From assembly GCF_038396675.1 (NCBI RefSeq), contig NC_088927.1, positions 37,909,501 through 37,973,500 on the forward strand: a DNA stretch of 64,000 bases, given 5' to 3'. A program made the translations under genes and the position numbers. The stretch is from Hydra vulgaris. Lineage: Eukaryota; Cnidaria; Hydrozoa; Anthoathecata; Hydridae. The notes under the pieces are model-generated. The model was not told the origin of the DNA and searched no databases. It worked only from the letters and a program-made list of their open reading frames with translations. Positions 27,722 through 41,300 of this stretch are shown in pieces; within the stretch, counting starts at the first letter, position 1, and every line of letters starts with the position of its first letter.

Positions 27722-30700
27722 TATTTATTCAATCAATCAAACTTATTGACAGGCTCAAGGCCCAATATAATAAATAAACAATGGGTAAAATAAAGTGGAT
27801 TAGAATGAAACAAAGACTAAAGCACTTGAATATAAACAAAATCCAAAAAAAATAATAATAAAATAAAGATAAGAAATTAAAGTGTTATAAATATAACTCA
27901 GCTCTCCATTTAAACATCAGTGGAGACCGCAAGAACCTGTCTGAATTAACAAAAGCTTTTATGACGAGGTTCTCACTATTCTGCAGCAGTAAAAGTGAGG
28001 AGTATTGTTGCTTGCGAATAACAACATTAAGTGAATGGGCACTATGTTTCACAAATAATTCACTAGCACTGTTCCATGGTGGCTTGTTTAATATCAAGCG
28101 AAGTGCATTATTATATGCAACACATAGGTGGTGGAATGAGTCTTTTCTTCAAGGATACCACAACTGACACCCATAGATTGGGCTGCAAAAGGCATTAAAT
28201 AACATGATCTTTATTTGTATTTGTGTAGAGCTGAACTTTCTACGGATGAGGTTAGCTTTAGCATACATAGAGCACACGTGTTTTAAAATATCTTTGTCAT
28301 CCTGCATATCGTTTGAGATCAAGTGACCCAGGTATTTATATTGACTAGTGTATGCGAGAACCATGTAAGATAATGTGAAATGAGGGCTATTTATAAGGGG
28401 TTTAAAAATTTCAAAAAACATTATTTGAGACTTAATATTGTTATAAACTGTATCATGTTTTACAGCATAACTGGATCATAAGTCAAGTTAGATCTGGAGA
28501 CCTTTATCTGAGGGTGCACACAGGACAATATCATCAGCATAAAGAAGATGGTTAACAAGAGAAGGACCCAAGCAACAACCTACGGTAGTTTTATTGAGTA
28601 AAACACTAAGATTATTAATATGTATTAAATAGAAGTGGAAACAGTACACCTTCTTGTCGCACTCCATTACTGATATTAAATGTTTTGGATAATATTCCAC
28701 CCTACAGGATCTGAGCTGTTTGACCAGCGTAAAGTTACACCAGAGAATTTTAGATAGTTTCGTAAATAGTGTATCAAAGCGAACTCTATGAAAGGCTTTA
28801 CTAATGACAATAAATGCCACATGCATATTTGACCATGTGATAGGTAAAAATTTAAAATATCTTTTAAAATAAGAACTGGCATAAAAGTGCTATGGTTTTT
28901 ATTAAATCCAAATTGGTTGGGAGTCCCAGTAAAACTTTCATTAATGCGTGAGACAAAAATATGTTCCAAAATCTTGGAGAAAATTGTCACCAAAGCAATT
29001 GGACGATAATTAGCAGAATCGGAGATGTCACCATTCTTATCTTTAACCACAGGAAAAATAACAGAGTGTGAAGCACCAGTAGACATGTATCCATGTCAAA
29101 GCATGGAGGAAAAACACAAAGACAAAATATTAAAGTAATTTGGGCTAGCATAGAGATAATGATCCGACTGAAGTCCAAAATGGTCAGCTGCTTTTCCACA
29201 GGACATATGATTTATGATAGATTGGACTTCATCAGGAGTGACAAGATAGGCATCATCTATAAGAAGATTACAGTGTTTAACTATCAAGTTGTCATTTATA
29301 TCGCATGTTGGCTTGACTGAGTTGAACAGGGTGAAATAGTTATTATACCACATGTGGCATACATTATCAGGACCTGAGGCAGAGTCAATAGAAGGCGGAA
29401 GACTACATTTATCGCTGCGAATACAAGTCACGAAAGACTAGAAATTGGTATAGTTCTTATTTGCTAAACTGTTCGCCAGTTTTTCTGCTTTTATAGTATC
29501 TTCTTTTTTTGCAGAAACGAATGGCATATTTATATAAGGCTCTTAAATTTTTAAAAAGATTGAAGATTGGGCCAAATTTTGGTTTATTATAGCTACGCCA
29601 TAAACAGAACTTATCTTTAGCAGCCTTATTAGCATCTTTTACATAATCTGTCCAACCTGTCATAGGTTGTTTTCTACTTAAACTTGATTTAGAATAATAA
29701 CGACACTGAGATAAAGATTGAGTAAGACGTTCATTCAGGATATTGTACAGGTGATTAATCTGCTTAACATGCTTATGTGAGTTACAATGTGCAGTTAATT
29801 ACTTCAAACTGACCCATGTTAATTGAAAACACTAAGTTAAACACAGTGGAAGTATACTCCTTTATCATAATGGTCGACAAAGCGTTAAAATTTATTTTAG
29901 GAAATTTTGTCAAAGTAAGGTGAGCAGTATAGGAAGAAGATATATTAATTTTAAACGAGATATCAAACGCTAAAGGTAAATGATCAGATGAACTAGTTGA
30001 CTAAATTATTTCGAAGTTATTAACAATGCATAGAGAATTTTGGGAGACAAAGCAGTGATCAATCTAAGAAGAAGTGCCCCATGCTTCACTAACAAAGGTA
30101 AAGGAATCATGTGGAAGGCAGATATCAGCTGTAACAAGATGTTCATCTGTATAAAAATCAACTAGGAGACTACTACATGGAGACCAAAATCTTGGATCAC
30201 AATTAAAGTCACCAGTAATAAAAAATTTACCATTTAAATCTGAAATACAAGCTGAAAGACTACCAAGGCATTCAAGATACTTATCAACATTCTCATATGA
30301 ATCACAAGGCACATAGATATTGATAATTGTAAACTTATCAGAAAAGTTATTTATAAGTTGGGTAGCAAATGACCATGAATTATCAGTAGTAACAACTCAA
30401 GTTCTGCAGAAGACAGAATCACGACACAGGATAGTAACACCACCAAACGGTCTGCAACGAATAAAACCTGCTGAAGAATCAGTTGGAGACACTCTAAAGC
30501 CAAAAAAACCAGGTACAATGTTGTTCAAGAAACTAAGTTCAGTGTTGAGTAACCAAATCTTTTGGAGACAAATGATATCATATGTTGCAAACAAGAGTAC
30601 TAATTCGTGTGTAGAACTTTTTACACCACGACAATTAAAGCTACAAACTCTTACTGCCATTTTCAAAGAAACGGCGCACAAGCGCATTTTCTGGCCATTT

Positions 30701-30893
30701 GCTACCGTCGTAGAGCATGACAGCATCTCCAGCAGAAACAGACACTTTAAAGGAAGAGTGATATTTACTTGTTACAATTTTTAAGCAAGTGGCTTTAGTT
30801 TTAAATGTTATGTTGACAAATTCAGCTAATTCTTCAGCAGAGACAATTGGCGATAAACGAGAGACAAATATAGAAGTAGTTTTAGAGCAGCGG
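27722..30893 (-). mobile_element. CR1/L2-group LINE, 5'-truncated, decayed
   Basis: On the minus strand the order is: an ORF1 tail (30890-30660: SAEELAEFVNITFKTKATCL, then YHSSFKVSVSAGDAVMLYDG and KWPENALVRRFFENG); endonuclease (30726-30064: VRVCSFNCRGVKSS, the GDFNCDPRFWSP motif); and RT (29431-28488: PDEVQSIINHMSCGKAADHF, DSANYRPIALVTIFSKILEH, FGFNKNHSTFMPVLILKDIL, and LLYADDIVLCAPSD with YADD kept). A C-terminal region follows (28421-28149: YLGHLISNDMQDDKDI, SPIYGCQLWYP). The 3' end has a short ttgattgattgaataaata tail on the minus strand near 27722-27740. The wording of the ORF1 tail and C-terminus fits the CR1/L2/Crack group. The element starts inside ORF1 at about 30893. There are many stops and frame changes. 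Confidence 0.75.
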
Positions 30894-31010
30894 TTCTCAA
30901 TCTTTACATTGCCACGACCTTTTTAATACAACTCTTATGATATAGCGACCCCAACTGTAAAATTATTTACGCTCATAGGCCTAAGTAACTGTACTTTTGC
31001 TATTGTTATA
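30892..31010. mobile_element. Possible hAT-type MITE end
   Basis: The sequence cagcggttctcaatcttta and the following 'ccacgacc ... gcgacccc' resemble the widespread hAT tip CAGnGGTTCTCAAnCTTT with GCGACCCC. It directly abuts the truncated 5' end of the LINE. No opposite end was found. Confidence 0.4.
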
Positions 31011-31140
31011 ATATAAAATTATATATCGTAATATAAATTTCCGCATATACAGGAGCTATTTTCATTGTGAAAAACTAAACATAGCATAAGTCTTATGTTT
31101 AATCACAAAACATGTAATTAAAATAAAATATGTAAAACAA

Positions 31141-31416
31141 TATATAATTTCATTTTGTTCAAAATAGATTTGTAATTATAATTAAATTACAAGTAAATGA
31201 ATTTTATCTTTATGACTTGCATTTATATTTACTTTTCTATATCTCGTATTCACCATATTCATGTTGCATACTTATGTGTATATAATTTCATTTTGTTCAA
31301 AATAGATTTGTAATTATAATTAAATTACAAGTAAATGAATTTTATCTTTATGACTTGCATTTATATTTACTTTTCTATATCTCGTATTCACCATATTCAT
31401 GTTGCATACTTATGTG
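31141..31416. repeat. 138-bp tandem duplication
   Basis: Two essentially identical head-to-tail copies (31141-31278 and 31279-31416) start at tatataatttcattttgttc. The sequence 31417-31980 is AT-rich with poly-A/T tracts and no gene. Confidence 0.9.
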
Positions 31417-31984
31417 AAAATTTGACGTAACTTATACTCGCGAGGATGCCCACCAAGAAGTTGATATATATAGATCGTGAATTTCTAACACTTTTATTGA
31501 AACCTCTCTTATAATTCTCCATCCCCTCAAGAATTCTGTCATATCCATATTTTGAATAATCGGTCTAGTTATATATAGATCTCTTAAATATTTTCTTTCA
31601 AGTATGATTGCATTAACTAGCCTCCTCATGATTATATTATTCAGTATTAGTTTATTCAATCAGTTCCATTAAGTTTGTCGAGTGATTATTTATGACACAA
31701 AAAAGATTCGGGTTTTTTGAATCACTATTTATTTTGTGGAAGTTATTAATTTTCAGATATCCAACTCTTTAGATGCTATCAAAATGTTTTTATTTATATC
31801 ATCCAGAGTAAAGTAATAGTAGTCGAAAGTAATTGTAATACTGCTTCCAAATAACCCCTAAAAATTACTCCATGCAAAAAAAAAAATTTTTAAGTAGATT
31901 AAAAAAAAAAAAAAAAATTACTAATAAAAAATTTGGATTTCCTCATATTCCTGATTTGAGTCGTAATTAGATTTGAAACTAAAA

Positions 31985-32002
31985 ATGCTGATTCACAGGG
32001 CC

Positions 32003-32082
<80 letters not shown>

Positions 32083-32100
32083 GGCCCTGTGAATCAGCAT
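31985..32100. repeat. (TA)n array inside a perfect 24-bp inverted repeat
   Basis: The arm 31985-32008 (atgctgattcacagggccct plus aata) and its exact reverse complement at 32077-32100 enclose a pure TA run. Confidence 0.9.
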
Positions 32101-32149
32101 GTGTGTATATATTATTTACATAGTTACAAAGGTGTACACTGGATTTTTA

Positions 32150-32720
32150 GATGTATGAGTTTTGACACGTACAGGCATTGTGCTAACTCCAAACTTTTTG
32201 TTTATTTATGCTTATGTCAAATGAGAATGTTTTGCAAAGAATTGCAGTGATAGGAGATTGGAAACAAAAAAATCCTAATTTTTAGGTCTGCCCAGCCCTT
32301 AACGTGAGAGCAATGAGTTGATAAAATATTTCCTCTACTATTTTTATCTAAATTTATATTCATCAATAAGTTTCAAATTTCATGCAATAATCTCTTATTT
32401 TTCAAAAATTGTTACTATGGGGCTGTAAAATTTGCAGGGTCATAAAAGGTGAACACTAAGAGGTTATTGCATGAAATTTGAAATGTGTTGATAAATTTAA
32501 ATTTAGATAAGAATAGTAAAGAAAATATTTTACCAACTCATTGCTCCCAGCAATGAGTTAGTAAAATATTTTCAATAGAGGGCTGAGTGGGCCTAAAATT
32601 AGGGGTTCCAATTACCACAATTCTTTGCAAAACATTCTTATTTGAGATAAGCATGAACATACAAAAGTTTAAAGTTTGCACAATGTCTATAAGTGCCAAA
32701 AGTCAAACATGTAATACAAA
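32150..32720. mobile_element. Foldback element, about 270-bp arms
   Basis: The left arm (about 32155-32440) pairs imperfectly with the right arm (about 32443-32715). Examples are atgagaatgttttgcaaaga against tctttgcaaaacattcttat, and gagcaatgagttgataaaat against attttaccaactcattgctc. A second near-copy of the agcaatgagtt word at 32548 makes the middle more complex. No coding capacity. Confidence 0.75.
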
Positions 32721-32835
32721 ACCTTCCAAATATTGTTCTATCTGACGGAATTTAAATCATCCTGCAAGAACAGTACAGTTTTAATTGAAATTCCTTTGGA
32801 GAGCATTTATGGCTTGCATTATTAATTTTATTTTT

Positions 32836-33060
32836 GTTAATTCACCTCCTCAAGGCCGAGAAGGCCGCTACAGACGAGGAGGCTACTTATTTGTGGTATA
32901 ACCCTCTCTCAACTCTATAACTCTGAAACATGAACCTTGAGAAACAAGACCGATGCGCAGAGAAATGAGTTGAGCGCGGTAGAATCAAGGACGTGGTGAG
33001 GATCGAACTCGGAACCTCTCACTTATGAAGCGAGCGCTTTACCATTGCACCACTACTGCA
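32836..33060 (-). mobile_element. tRNA-derived SINE, copy 2
   Basis: This is the same family and orientation as 13030-13238. The head (33060 downwards) reads tgcagtagtggtgcaatggt with an A-box-like gcaatggtaaagcg. The anticodon arm has loop TTCATAA and the B box is gagttcgatcctc. The shared body includes gagttgagagagggttatac. The two copies differ by many substitutions and by a 16-20 bp extra segment near the 3' end (gccgctacagacgaggagg), so neither is very recent. Confidence 0.75.
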
Positions 33061-33260
33061 TATGTTTACTGCATATTTGTGAGTGGAAAAGGAATTATTA
33101 AATTATTTATTAAGCAGGAAAGAGCTTTCTTTGATCAAACCAAATATCTTCTGTTTTGTGATAAGATAAATTCAATAAACACTATTGAAAACAAACCACA
33201 ATCAATACCACCATCTTGTTACTTTAATGAGAGCACTTTTACTGTTATCTCATCTTTTTT

Positions 33261-33357
33261 GTACTTTAAAAGCGCACATATTTGTTTTTGTGTTTGAAGG
33301 CTTAACCAGTGGTTAAGCCTTGAAACACAAAAACAAATATGTGCGCTTTTAAAGTAC
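33261..33357. repeat. 48-bp-arm hairpin with one mismatch and 1-nt loop
   Basis: The arms 33261-33308 and 33310-33357 are reverse complements apart from one position. The loop is a single g. Confidence 0.9.
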
Positions 33358-33371
33358 CATTTGTACAAATG

Positions 33372-33416
33372 TAATGTGCTTGATAGGTGGTTAATAACCA
33401 CCTATCAAGCACATTA
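33372..33416. repeat. Perfect 22-bp-arm hairpin, 1-nt loop
   Basis: The arms 33372-33393 and 33395-33416 are exact reverse complements around a single a. It lies only 15 bp from the previous hairpin. Confidence 0.9.
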
Positions 33417-33424
33417 ATTTCACC

Positions 33425-34650
33425 TTATGTGCAACCATATGTAGTAATGGCAAGCCAATGGTAATCCCCGTTATATAAAATTTGTACAAATGGTAAAGAA
33501 CCAAGAACATCAGACTTTAATAATTGCCCCAATCTTGAATCTTGAAGTCCATTTGCATATGGGTTAGCTTTCTTTAACATATCTTGGAAACATATGATAA
33601 CTGTATTAGATAACATTCGATTATTTGAAATTAGGAAAGTCTTCAAAATTTTCTAGTGGAAGCAAAGAATAATTTTTTTCAAATAAAACCGATTTTCCTG
33701 AATAATCATTTTTCAAAAAATGTTTCATTGTAAGAGAATTTGTTTGAAAAGTTTCTTCACCAGTTATTCGATTTTCAGCAATAATTGGTTCCTGTACTGG
33801 TGCTTCCTGAGAGTTGCTTTCAACACTTCCTGAGAGTTGCTTTTAATATAGAGGCTACCATCAATTTGTCCTTTTTTTCCCCCACACGATTTGAATAAAA
33901 AAGATTTTAACAACAGGTAAATGTACGTAATCATGCATACCATAACCTGAACTTAATGGTAGACCTTTCTTGCTTGATAAAGCTTTTTGAGTATATTTCA
34001 AAGTGTTTCACCTGTATCACATAATTCTTCTGATGATTCATTAAAATCAAATGTTAAATTTTTTATGCTTGTTAACATTTAGCGGAATACAGAGGTCATA
34101 GAGTTTCTTTTTCTTGTACTATCTTGATATGGATTTGTTGATGTTGTACTGCAAATAGTGTCACTAATTAAGTTGAAACTAGTATGATTTGCATGGTTAC
34201 GTTTGAGTATATTTGATTTACTTAACACAAAATCATTGGTGAATGTGTCAATATTTAAAAATGGAGAATATATAAATTCTATATTAATAATATTCTATAT
34301 AAAGATGATATAGACTCTCATCCCCATGTTAGTAGGTACTTTCTAAAAATTATAAAAAAGTGTTTGCATAGATAAGAAGATTTGAACCAATCATTACATG
34401 AACATTTTGGTATGTTCTTCTTGTCACAAGGTAAAGTGAACAAGGTAATTTTTGTTTGCAAATTAAAAGCTATTGACTACAAATACTCCAAGATCTTTTA
34501 TTTGCACTTTATTTAGATCAGATTTGTTAGCCAAATTTTGCTTCTCTAAACAATGTTTAATAAAATGATGTGGCCTATTTATCAAGAATTCAGGTACATT
34601 AGAACTGTATTGTTTAAATCGACAATCCATTTTGTAATTAGATTCTGAAT
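33425..34650 (-). pseudogene. Mutator-type transposon remnant with SWIM-like and C48-like segments
   Basis: Reading on the minus strand from about 34640: NKVQIKDLGVFVVNS and a frame giving CSCNDWFKSSYLCKHFFIIF (CxC...CxH, the SWIM zinc-binding pattern, about 34440-34330). After a long degraded stretch come EETFQTNSLTMKHFLKNDY, MLKKANPYANGLQDSRLGQL and VQILYNGDYHWLAITTYGC (33640-33425). The last block resembles the catalytic His-Trp segment of Ulp1/C48-type cysteine proteases (hWhxh). SWIM and C48 domains together are known from Mutator-like elements and related repetitive genes. The family assignment is inference. Numerous stops show that it is dead. Confidence 0.45.
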
Positions 34651-34915
34651 ATTAAATTTGTTGCATTCTTGTATTCGTTTATATATATTAAAAACAACTA
34701 TCTAAGCGTTTTTCAACCTTCTGTTTTATTACATAAAATCGTATATAAATACAAAGTTATAACTCCCATGACAATTATAAAACAACAATAGTCATTAAAA
34801 ACCATAAATGAATGCGTGATTGCGTTTCTCTACGTGACTTTTACCACGTTTCTCTACGTGACTTATACCACGTATATGTAATAATTTTAATTCACCAACT
34901 TTAATAGAACAAAAT

Positions 34916-36221
<1,306 letters not shown>

Positions 36222-36288
36222 AATGACTTACTATACACAAATTTTTATATTACTTTGTAAAAATAAAGGTAATTTAATTTTTGTTTAG

Positions 36289-36953
36289 ATGAACTTGCTT
36301 TAGAGAGGATCAGTCAGTTATATCCTTATTATATGAATTAATTTAGTATTTAGTCATTTACTATTAGTTTTCAAATACAGTTCTATATTATGCCTATGTA
36401 GATTGTTGTTAGTTGTATTTTTGTATACCTAATACTTATTTTACTTATTTTATTAAGTCGCTCTTTTTTTTATGTAGACAAATTAGAACAAACAATAAGT
36501 AAGTTTAGTTTAAATTGTTTTAGTTACTATATCATTTAAAAGTATTTGTATGCAGTGTTAGTATTCTTTGTTAGCTTTGAATAAACATTTTGATTTAAAA
36601 TTGGCATTTAGGTGAGTACGGCCAGCAGATATGTAAGTTTCATAGATTTCTATATTTTTTAACATATAACTAATTGATACATCATTACAAATATAAACTT
36701 CAAGTAAATGTTTTAATTTAAAATTGGCATTTTGGTGAATATGGCAAACAAATATGTAAGTTTTGTAGGCTTCAATATTTTAAAGTGCATGACTTGTTAA
36801 TACATCATTATAAAGATATTATAACTCGAAACAAGTGTATTTTAAAGTTGAAAAATATTCCATTCACATTCCAACAATTTTAATTTATTTTTTTTATCTT
36901 TAGCATACCTTACTTCGATAATTGGTGAGAGAATTTTTATATATATAGAATTG

Positions 36954-37039
<86 letters not shown>

Positions 37040-37102
37040 GGACGGAGACTTGTATTATTGCATTTAATTTATATTTAGTGTCACTGTCGTCTATTCCTGC
37101 TG
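36289..37102 (+). CDS. Micro-exon gene, 5' block (five candidate micro-exons)
   Basis: The candidate exons, each with AG before and GT after, are: 36289-36312 (24 nt, DELALERI), 36478-36498 (21 nt, completing N/D then KLEQTI), 36612-36632 (21 nt, SEYGQQI), 36904-36924 (21 nt, SYLTSII) and 37079-37102 (24 nt, VSLSSIPA). Every one starts with the last two bases and ends with the first base of a codon, so all are symmetric phase 1-1 and join without a shift. The introns are 113-271 bp. The last exon has the same Val-Ser-rich style as the downstream block beyond the LINE. The start codon and any signal peptide are not found. The first three are weaker because their peptides differ from the repeat. 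The function is unknown. Confidence 0.5.
36585..36820. repeat. Tandem duplication of about 123 bp containing a micro-exon
   Basis: The segment starting at about 36590 (ttaaaattggcattta) recurs from about 36713 (ttaaaattggcatttt). The first copy has an ag acceptor before gtgagtacggccagcagata. In the second copy the same place reads tg (36733-36734), so its exon (36735-36755) has lost the acceptor. Confidence 0.75.
36958..37034. repeat. (TA)n microsatellite
   Basis: It fills most of the intron between the micro-exons at 36904 and 37079. Confidence 0.9.
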
Positions 37103-37836
37103 GTAAGGTATATATATATATTCAATGCTAAAAAGTGTTCCTAATTTTACATGTCTGAAAAACGAAACGAACTAAACTACCTCAGCAAACAGTTCAGGAG
37201 TCTGGAGTCATAGCATGCCATGACATGAGCAATCAGCTAACAGGTGACAGCACACAGGCAGAATTTTTTTTTTTCTTTTTCTTTTATTATAAAATAATAA
37301 GTATTTACAATTTTTTAATAACATTAACTAAGGTTTTATGTTTTTACAATATATGGTTTTACAATTTTTCACAAGTATATACATTTTCTGTTTTGTAAAT
37401 TATATTACATAATTTTTTTATTTTTAATTTTTAATTTTTTTGTGTTTTTTGATTTTATATTTTTTTGTGTTTTTTGGTTTTATATTTTTTTGTTTTTTAT
37501 TTTTTTGCAGTTGTGCGGAAAGAAATCGAGAGTTTAGAATAAGTTAAAAAAAGAAGAAATTTTAAAATAGGGTAAGGAAAGGTTCATAAGGTAAAATGAA
37601 TGATTTATATGCAAAAAAATTAAAAAAGGAATTACAGGACTTTTAAATAAACATTACGTTACGAACACTATAGATACAAAAAAAATTTATGTGTTAAAAT
37701 AATATTTCATAAGATAAGGACTGGCAGTGATTTGCTTATTTTGTATAATAATAAGTTTGTTGTATAACATAAATAAAATTGCAAGAGGGAAGGAAGTCTT
37801 TACTAAACATACAACGAGCCGTTGTTTTAATTCAGC

Positions 37837-38316
37837 TCATATGTTTAGTTTCAGACTTCCATTCTCTACTTGACAGAAAACATTTTTAATAGAAAAATAC
37901 TCACAGAAAATGTCCGTTGTATTTCTACGGACATGATAATTATATTTTAAGGTAATAATATTCCTGATGTTCCTGATTCTTACCCTGATCACTGCCATTG
38001 GGTCAATTTTTTTGTTGCTGAACATGTGGTGGCATCTACTGTTCCATATTGCACTCATGATGATTTGAGTGAGTGTCAACAGCAGCTGCGAATTGGGGTT
38101 TTTCACCGATAAATTCGCTGTTTCAATCGAGAAAATCGAATTTATCGGAGAAAAGTTGTTTCGGGATGTCAAGGAGTTATATACATGTTTAAAATACTCC
38201 CAAATTTCAACAGAAGGAGGACAGTAGACAAAGATATGCATGTTGTCCTCGATTTTACCACAAGTTTTGCATTTGTTATTTTTGACGATCTGTTGCCTTG
38301 TGCTTTTGGCTAGCAA
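37837..38316 (-). CDS. LINE ORF2 C-terminal segment (frameshifted), zinc-finger-like
   Basis: This is the continuation of ORF2 in another frame. The upstream frame ends ...LLRLASQKHKATDRQK, and the sequence over the same stretch reads AKSTRQQIVKNNKCKTCGKI here. It carries CKTCGKIEDNMHIFVYCP, a CCHC pattern typical of the zf-RVT region after LINE RTs, then NSRCHHMFSNKKIDPMAVIR. One frameshift within 38276-38316 separates it from ORF2. If this is real and not a sequencing error, the element is disabled by a single lesion. Confidence 0.8.
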   Translation of the reverse strand: MLAKSTRQQIVKNNKCKTCGKIEDNMHIFVYCPPSVEIWEYFKHVYNSLTSRNNFSPINSIFSIETANLSVKNPNSQLLLTLTQIIMSAIWNSRCHHMFSNKKIDPMAVIRVRIRNIRNIITLKYNYHVRRNTTDIFCEYFSIKNVFCQVENGSLKLNI

Positions 38317-41300
38317 GGCGCAGAAGGTAACTGTTGTGTAAAAAACGAAAGAGGATGTTTTGAGTCGGTCCGCATGCGTGGGAGGTGAAGTTCTTTTTCC
38401 AAATTTGGGTCCACGGTATCGTTGTTTTTGTTGAACTGTTCCAAAAAAGTTCTGCTGGCACGACTGTCTTTTTGTTTTTTGCCACTTCTAAGTAAAAACT
38501 TTTTGTTGTTTTTAGGGGGATGTTAAAAAGGAACCCGTTTTTGCATAATATTTCGATTGTTGTTTTGTAGTACTGAGACGTTTTGTTGTCCCAGTGTTTT
38601 GGAAAATTGTTCTGCTTTAAAAAGTTCCAGCTTTGGTTTTGGTTCGTAAATTTTATAAGTGAACTCGCCAACCAATACTTTGAAAAGTAGTAATAATCGT
38701 GAGCTTTGTCCTCTTCACATTCTTTCAGTCGAAAGAGTGTTTTGAGGCGAAGTGCAAGACTTTGCTTCTTCGGTGATAAAATTCCGAGAACCCCGCTTTT
38801 GACGGGTAAGAAAAGTGTTTCTCTCTTGACCGGATTGTAATTGGTCTTTTGAAACAGATTTTCGAAAATGGCTCTGTGCAGACGTTCTATTACCCATTCG
38901 GAAACGGGCAGCACGTTTGCCAGAAACCACACTTTTGACATTGCTAACGTATTTATCAATATAGTCTTTCCCCTAAGTGACAAAGTACGTAGTCCCAGAA
39001 ACTTGAGTTTTTTCTCTATTTTGTTTAGAGTTACTAACCAGTTAAAATTGATAGTATCGCTCAGTCTGGTGTAAAAAGTAACACCTAAAATTTTGAAACC
39101 GGTGTTGTTGTTCCACTCTATGCCGTCCAATTCCGGGTACATTTTGGGATCAAAACCCCCAAGGGCGAGACCCTTGGTTTTTGAGGCATTGATCACTGAA
39201 CCACTTGCTTTTTCAAACAGTTTTACTTTTTCGAAGAAACAACGGACTGATTTTATGTCCCTGGCAAAAAAGTTCGAATCGTCTGCATACTGCTGTATTT
39301 TGAGGGGTTTAGGTGTACGTGGTAGCGGGAAACCCTCTATTCTGCTATCTGCTCTGATCACCAAAGCGAGAGCTTTGGCGACGAAAACATACAGCAAGAG
39401 GGAGAGGGGATCGCCCTGTCTAACTCCCCCTTCCGTAGGAAAGGAGGCTGACAGGAAAGCGCAATTCAGAACAGATGCCAAAACTTCTGAATATAAGGTG
39501 TTAACAAAAGATACAAAATTTTCTCCGAGATTGAATTTTCGGAGAATCTGAAGCAGAAACGCACGATCGACTTCATCAAACGCCTTTTCTTGGTCAATTG
39601 ACAAAATGAAACTAGGTAAATTTTTAAATTGCGCGTAATCTATAAGATCACGGACTAAATGTAAATTTGAGAATATTGTTCTACCTGGGATTCCGCAAGT
39701 TTGATTTGGTTCTACAATTTCCCCAATTACTTTTGCAAGTCTTTGGGCCAGCGCTTTTGTGATTATTTTGTAATCAGCGCCGATTAGGGATATAGGCTTC
39801 CAGTTTTTGCATTCGGTAAGATCTCCTTGTTTGGGGATCAGTGAAATAATAGATTTTTTCATAGAGTGGCTGGTGTTTTTTTCTACGAAAAATATTTCGT
39901 AAGCAAGTTCTTCAAAGTCTTTTTCTAAAATGTGCCAAAAGGTTTTATAAAATTCAGCTGGAAGTCCGTCATAGCCCGGAGATTTTCCGTTTTCAAATTT
40001 AAAAAGGGCTTCTTTTAGTTCGGCGACGGTTAGGCGGGTGTTTAAAAATTGATTTTCATCATCACTTAAACGTTTAGTGATGTGTGACAAGACATAATAT
40101 TGGCTGTCTTTGCATAAACTAGTTTTGGTGTAAATGTTTTTGTAATATGAAACTAGGGAGTTTAGTATTTCACCAGGTTCACTCGTCAATGTGCCGTCAT
40201 TCTTGCGAATTTCGGTAATTGACTTGTTCTGCTGTTGAACTTTTTCCAAATTATACAAAAATTTTGAAGGTTTTTCTCTTTCTTCGATTAGTTTTTGTTT
40301 CGTGCGAATAAACGCTCCGGGAAACTGGAGCAAGAAAAGAGCATCGCGTTTTTCTTTGATGCTATCTAAATTCGGGATTGCGTTTTGTCGCTCCCGTTGG
40401 ATTTCATTTTCAATCCTTTTGATATTTTTTTTGTTTTTCGCACTTTCCTGTATCGATATGTGTTGTAATTCAGCCCTAACAAAAAGTTTGCAGTCGTCTA
40501 ACCATTTTAAAATTGACGTATAGGACCGTTTTTTAGTTTGCCAATCTTGAATTAAGAGCTCATTTTTTTGCCTATGTACCCCTATTTCCAAAAAAGAGCA
40601 GTTTAATTTCCAATATCCTGGTCCTCTCCTGGTTTTACTAAAATTGACAGTTGTTGACACAAACTCGTGGTCGGAAAAAGGGTTGGTGAGAATTTTGTTG
40701 TATGTTGTTTTTTTGGCGACTTTTTCAGGGCAGTAGATTCTGTCGAGTCTACATTTAACCGTCTGATTGCGCCATGTGAATTCTCTTTTGTTGGGAAATT
40801 TATAACGATAAACATCTACGAGGTTATACTTACCTTGGAGGACCCCGAGTTTAGCAATGCCGTAGGTGTGATATTTAGCGTTGTTTGTGCCCTCTGTGTC
40901 AAGAGGCAGGCTTTCGACCATGTTGAAATCCCCGGCCATCAGGACGGGTAGTCCTGTGTCCTGCAAGAAATCTCCAAGGTCGCTAAAAAAGAGGCGCTTT
41001 TCTCTCGGCACATTAGGTGCGTAAATGTTCAGCACCTGCATTTCGTGTTCGTCAATTTTTATCATGACATTTAATATTCTTCCGTTGTTGTCCCTTTTTA
41101 GTTCGTGTAAAGAAACATTGGATTTAGCGAGTATCGCCACCCCACAACAGTTTTGACTCGGACCAGAGTTCCAAATAGACTCGCAAGTCCATTCGTCACT
41201 CCACTGTTTAACAGTGGACGGTCCGGATTTTGTTTCCTGAAGGAGGATAAGATCGAAGGTAGACTTTTTGAGAAACCCAAAAAAATTACCGCGTTTGTCT

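Noticed and set aside
28987..29199. Membrane protein-like frame (LIFCLCVFPPCFDM)
   Set aside because: It is an out-of-frame reading of the LINE reverse transcriptase region.
39093..40951. Plus-strand frames of 70-150 residues
   Set aside because: They are antisense shadows of the 1023-residue LINE ORF2.
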